From JAGVSR01 sp963786675 (GTDB taxonomy: Bacteria > Pseudomonadota > Alphaproteobacteria > Rhizobiales > Hyphomicrobiaceae), in contig CAWAZY010000006.1 of NCBI GenBank assembly GCA_963786675.1, positions 1 through 64,000 of the forward strand: DNA of 64,000 bases, in the 5' to 3' direction. Of the stretch, positions 61,825-64,000 are shown piece after piece. Within the stretch, counting starts at the first letter, position 1. Each line of letters starts with the position of its first letter. The notes beneath the pieces are model-generated. The model searched no databases, was not told where the DNA came from, and was given only the letters and a program-made list of their open reading frames with translations. The position numbers and the translations under genes were made by a program.

Positions 61825-64000
61825 CACGTGATGTCCGAAGCCCGTGGCGGTCCGGACCCGCCCTCGGACTGTGCCCGTGCCCACGGGTGGAGACTACGGT
61901 ACACATCGTCGGGACGCTTCGACCTGCCGCCCGTTAGCAGGCTGACGAGCATCGCCACCAGGATCGCGATGGGACAAGCGATGACCGCAACGGCCGCTGT
62001 CGCGACGCCAAACCAGTTGGCGATTCCCGGCGACCAAAGTCCGCCAAGGGCCCGTGCGGCCAAGTCATTATAGGCGGTGATACGCGCATCGCCTTCGGCC
62101 GCAAACCATATGGCCTTCAGGTCTTCAAACTCGGCATGGGCTTCGGCAGGCGCGCTCGAGAGAACCGCAAACGTATCGTAGAACGTGACGCTATAGAGCG
62201 TCGTTCCCACGGCATAGTACGCGGCTAGGCCCAGTCCGGTGATGATGCCCGCCACGACACCCCACGCCGTCGCATGCGTGACCCACACCGCCAGGGCCAC
62301 CACCGGCACCACGCCCACGGCGAGGAGCGTCAGGCTTGCGATCAGGACGGTATCCGCCGGCACGGTCAGCAATCCCGACGCCGCACCGGCGCCTAGCGCG
62401 AACAGCAGTGCAAACACACGGATGAGAGCGACCTGTCCGCGATCTCCCGCAGGCGTTCCGCGCAGCACGACCGGAAAATCGCGCGCCATCATCGCCGCCA
62501 TGGCGAAGAGAAGCGCGGCAGACCCCACGATCAGGGAGGCGGCAAGGGCTGCGGCCATGAGCGCGGCAAAGGGTGCCGACAAATCCGCCACGCCGGGCAG
62601 GGCGGCAAGTGCCAGACCCGGTTCGATGGAGAACGCCGCCAGATCGGGACGTCCGGTGTCATTACCCGCGGCTTTGGCGGCGACGGGCAGCACAACGTCC
62701 GCGAACGCGGTCCATTGCGTGCCGGGTGGCATGTCCGCCCTGCCGGCATCGCTGCGCGCGAATGCCAGCACCGCGTCACGGACACCATCATCCAAGGTGC
62801 GCCACCGGCTTTCAAATCCGGCAGGTTCGGTCGCGGCTCCCTCATCGGCATCGAGCCCGTTCGCCATCGCGAGCGACACACCATAAATTTGCACGGCGCC
62901 CGCACGCGACCCCGCCTGTACCCACGCGGGCAGGTCGCCGAACGGGCGGTCCGCGGCGACCGCCTCGTAAACTTGAGTTCGTAACACCGCCGCCGCGGCC
63001 GGCACCAAGGTCATCACGACGAGGATCAACGTCAGTGTCCAGGCCATGCTGCGACGGACATCCCATGGGCTGCGAACACTTTGCGTGGCGGTCAAGAGCG
63101 GCGGAAAGACCGCCACGGCCGCCGCCAACGCCAGGGAGATCAACAGCCAATTGAGAGCGTCCACCGAAAGAAATGGTTTCAGAAATGGCTTGAAGAGACC
63201 GAAGTCGACCAACCCCGCTTCGATGAGGCGTTCTTCCGCCGGAGCGATCACGGCAAGGCTGCCGCCGTAGGCCAGATGCGGCACGGGATTGCCGTGCAGC
63301 CATAACGTCACGAACGCGAGCGTCAGGGTGATGGCGGCAAACGCAACCATGTAGGCAACGCACCCCGTCCAAGCCAGCGACCGGGCACCGCCAGGGATCA
63401 CAAGTCCGGCGGCAAGAAGTGCTGCGCCCGTAACGGCCAGATGCGTCGGGATACCGAGAAGCTTGGCGAGGCTCTCCGCGCCAGCGGCGAGCGTTACCAC
63501 CAGCAGCCCCATGCAGGCAGTCGTCACGATCAGAAGAAGCAGGGCCTGCACGACGCGGCCAAACCGGCGCCCGGCGAGTTCGGCCAGCGTGGCACTTCCG
63601 GTCCGATGGAGCGCTGGACCGACGAGAACGATTTGCAGGACGAGCCCGCCAGCCAAGCCTAGCATGACGATAAAACCATCGACGCCGTGCTGGTAAAGGA
63701 GGCCAGGCAAAAAGACCGCGACGGCAAAGACAAGGCTCGCCGCCCCGGCCGCACCACCGGCAAGAGGCGAGAGCGAACGGCCGGCGATCAGATGGGCGTC
63801 GGCTGACGGCGCGCGTGCTGCCATGGCAACCCCCGCCATGACCAAACCCATCAAGATGACGAAGGAGGAAACGACCGTCGCGGCTCCCATGCCCAGCGCG
63901 CTCAAGACCGCCAAGAGGATCAACAGGGCAACCAATCCAAAACAGGCGGCAGCGATTAGGGAAGGTGCTGAGCGGGCATACGCATCGTCGGGTTCAGGTC
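61824..64000 (-). CDS. Sodium:solute symporter, truncated by the right edge
   Basis: At least 700 residues in an SSS-family (LeuT-fold) transporter related to acetate/proline symporters (ActP-like). It has about 13 to 14 hydrophobic segments, LAGRSLSPLAGGAAGAASLVFAVAVFLPGLLYQHG near the start and ATQSVRSPWDVRRSMAWTLTL in the middle. A roughly 110-residue hydrophilic insert (residues about 330-440) lies between membrane segments. A TTG at 63935 could be the start, but the frame stays open to the window edge, so the gene probably begins beyond it. It is coupled to glpD (TGATG). Confidence 0.85.
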   Translation of the reverse strand, partial: PEPDDAYARSAPSLIAAACFGLVALLILLAVLSALGMGAATVVSSFVILMGLVMAGVAMAARAPSADAHLIAGRSLSPLAGGAAGAASLVFAVAVFLPGLLYQHGVDGFIVMLGLAGGLVLQIVLVGPALHRTGSATLAELAGRRFGRVVQALLLLIVTTACMGLLVVTLAAGAESLAKLLGIPTHLAVTGAALLAAGLVIPGGARSLAWTGCVAYMVAFAAITLTLAFVTLWLHGNPVPHLAYGGSLAVIAPAEERLIEAGLVDFGLFKPFLKPFLSVDALNWLLISLALAAAVAVFPPLLTATQSVRSPWDVRRSMAWTLTLILVVMTLVPAAAAVLRTQVYEAVAADRPFGDLPAWVQAGSRAGAVQIYGVSLAMANGLDADEGAATEPAGFESRWRTLDDGVRDAVLAFARSDAGRADMPPGTQWTAFADVVLPVAAKAAGNDTGRPDLAAFSIEPGLALAALPGVADLSAPFAALMAAALAASLIVGSAALLFAMAAMMARDFPVVLRGTPAGDRGQVALIRVFALLFALGAGAASGLLTVPADTVLIASLTLLAVGVVPVVALAVWVTHATAWGVVAGIITGLGLAAYYAVGTTLYSVTFYDTFAVLSSAPAEAHAEFEDLKAIWFAAEGDARITAYNDLAARALGGLWSPGIANWFGVATAAVAVIACPIAILVAMLVSLLTGGRSKRPDDVYRSLHPWARAQSEGGSGPPRASDIT

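Overview
The window looks like chromosomal DNA of a GC-rich alphaproteobacterium, most likely of the Hyphomicrobiales or a related order. The evidence is gene content and order: RNase D–lptC/lptA–lptB–rpoN–ptsN, rplU–rpmA–GNAT–obgE, a small Hsp20 beside a DUF1150 protein, an NDUFA9-type oxidoreductase, a candidate Irr-type iron box, and a tRNA-His with A73 and no encoded G-1. No phage, plasmid, rRNA, CRISPR array or intact insertion sequence was seen. Three tRNAs are present: Ser-CGA, Leu-CAG and His-GTG.

Layout. 0-9.6 kb: an alpha/beta hydrolase, thioredoxin reductase, three small PepSY-like exported proteins around a PhoP/PhoQ-like two-component system, a glycine-rich autotransporter, and a dehalogenase-fold hydrolase. 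9.7-19 kb: a catabolic-looking island of nucleotidyltransferase, APC permease, metallophosphoesterase, type III glutamine-synthetase-like enzyme, TetR regulator, DUF1116/AllG-like protein, MetX-like hydrolase and flavin reductase. Two matching palindromes flank the TetR gene and probably make the whole block one regulon. 19-23 kb: a DMT exporter, a LysR regulator, and a ureohydrolase of the Ni-dependent guanidine-hydrolase type with a His-rich N-terminus, followed 15 bp later by a HupE/UreJ nickel permease. 23-33.5 kb: an NHL/SMP-30-like protein, a second LysR regulator, leuC, two methyltransferase-fold proteins, a GbsR/MarR regulator with its own palindrome, a fasciclin protein and a possible Ntn hydrolase. 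33.5-45.9 kb: housekeeping genes, namely rplU, rpmA, obgE, a heat-shock Hsp20, RNase D, a fused LptC-LptA-LptA protein, lptB, rpoN, ptsN and uppP. 46.2-46.4 kb: a dense set of inverted repeats. 46.4-53.9 kb: GST, queG, an SDR, a secreted coiled-coil protein, a hydrolase, a glycosyltransferase, infC with a probable ATC start, and creA. 54-64 kb: a histidine kinase, an iron ABC importer behind an Irr-like box, an M15/DUF882 peptidase, glpD, and a sodium:solute symporter that runs off the right edge.

Quality warning. Seven otherwise well-conserved genes are each broken by one reading-frame shift: a PepSY gene, the autotransporter, the glutamine synthetase, the ureohydrolase, leuC, rpmA and the iron permease. 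All seven shifts are of the +1 (inserted base) type. Because rpmA and leuC are normally conserved and needed, I read these as sequence or assembly errors and annotate the genes as full-length with a frameshift.

Functionally, the most interesting parts are the TetR-controlled amine/amide-type island, the adjacent nickel-dependent ureohydrolase with its own nickel permease, and the single-chain LptC-LptA-LptA bridge protein for lipopolysaccharide export.
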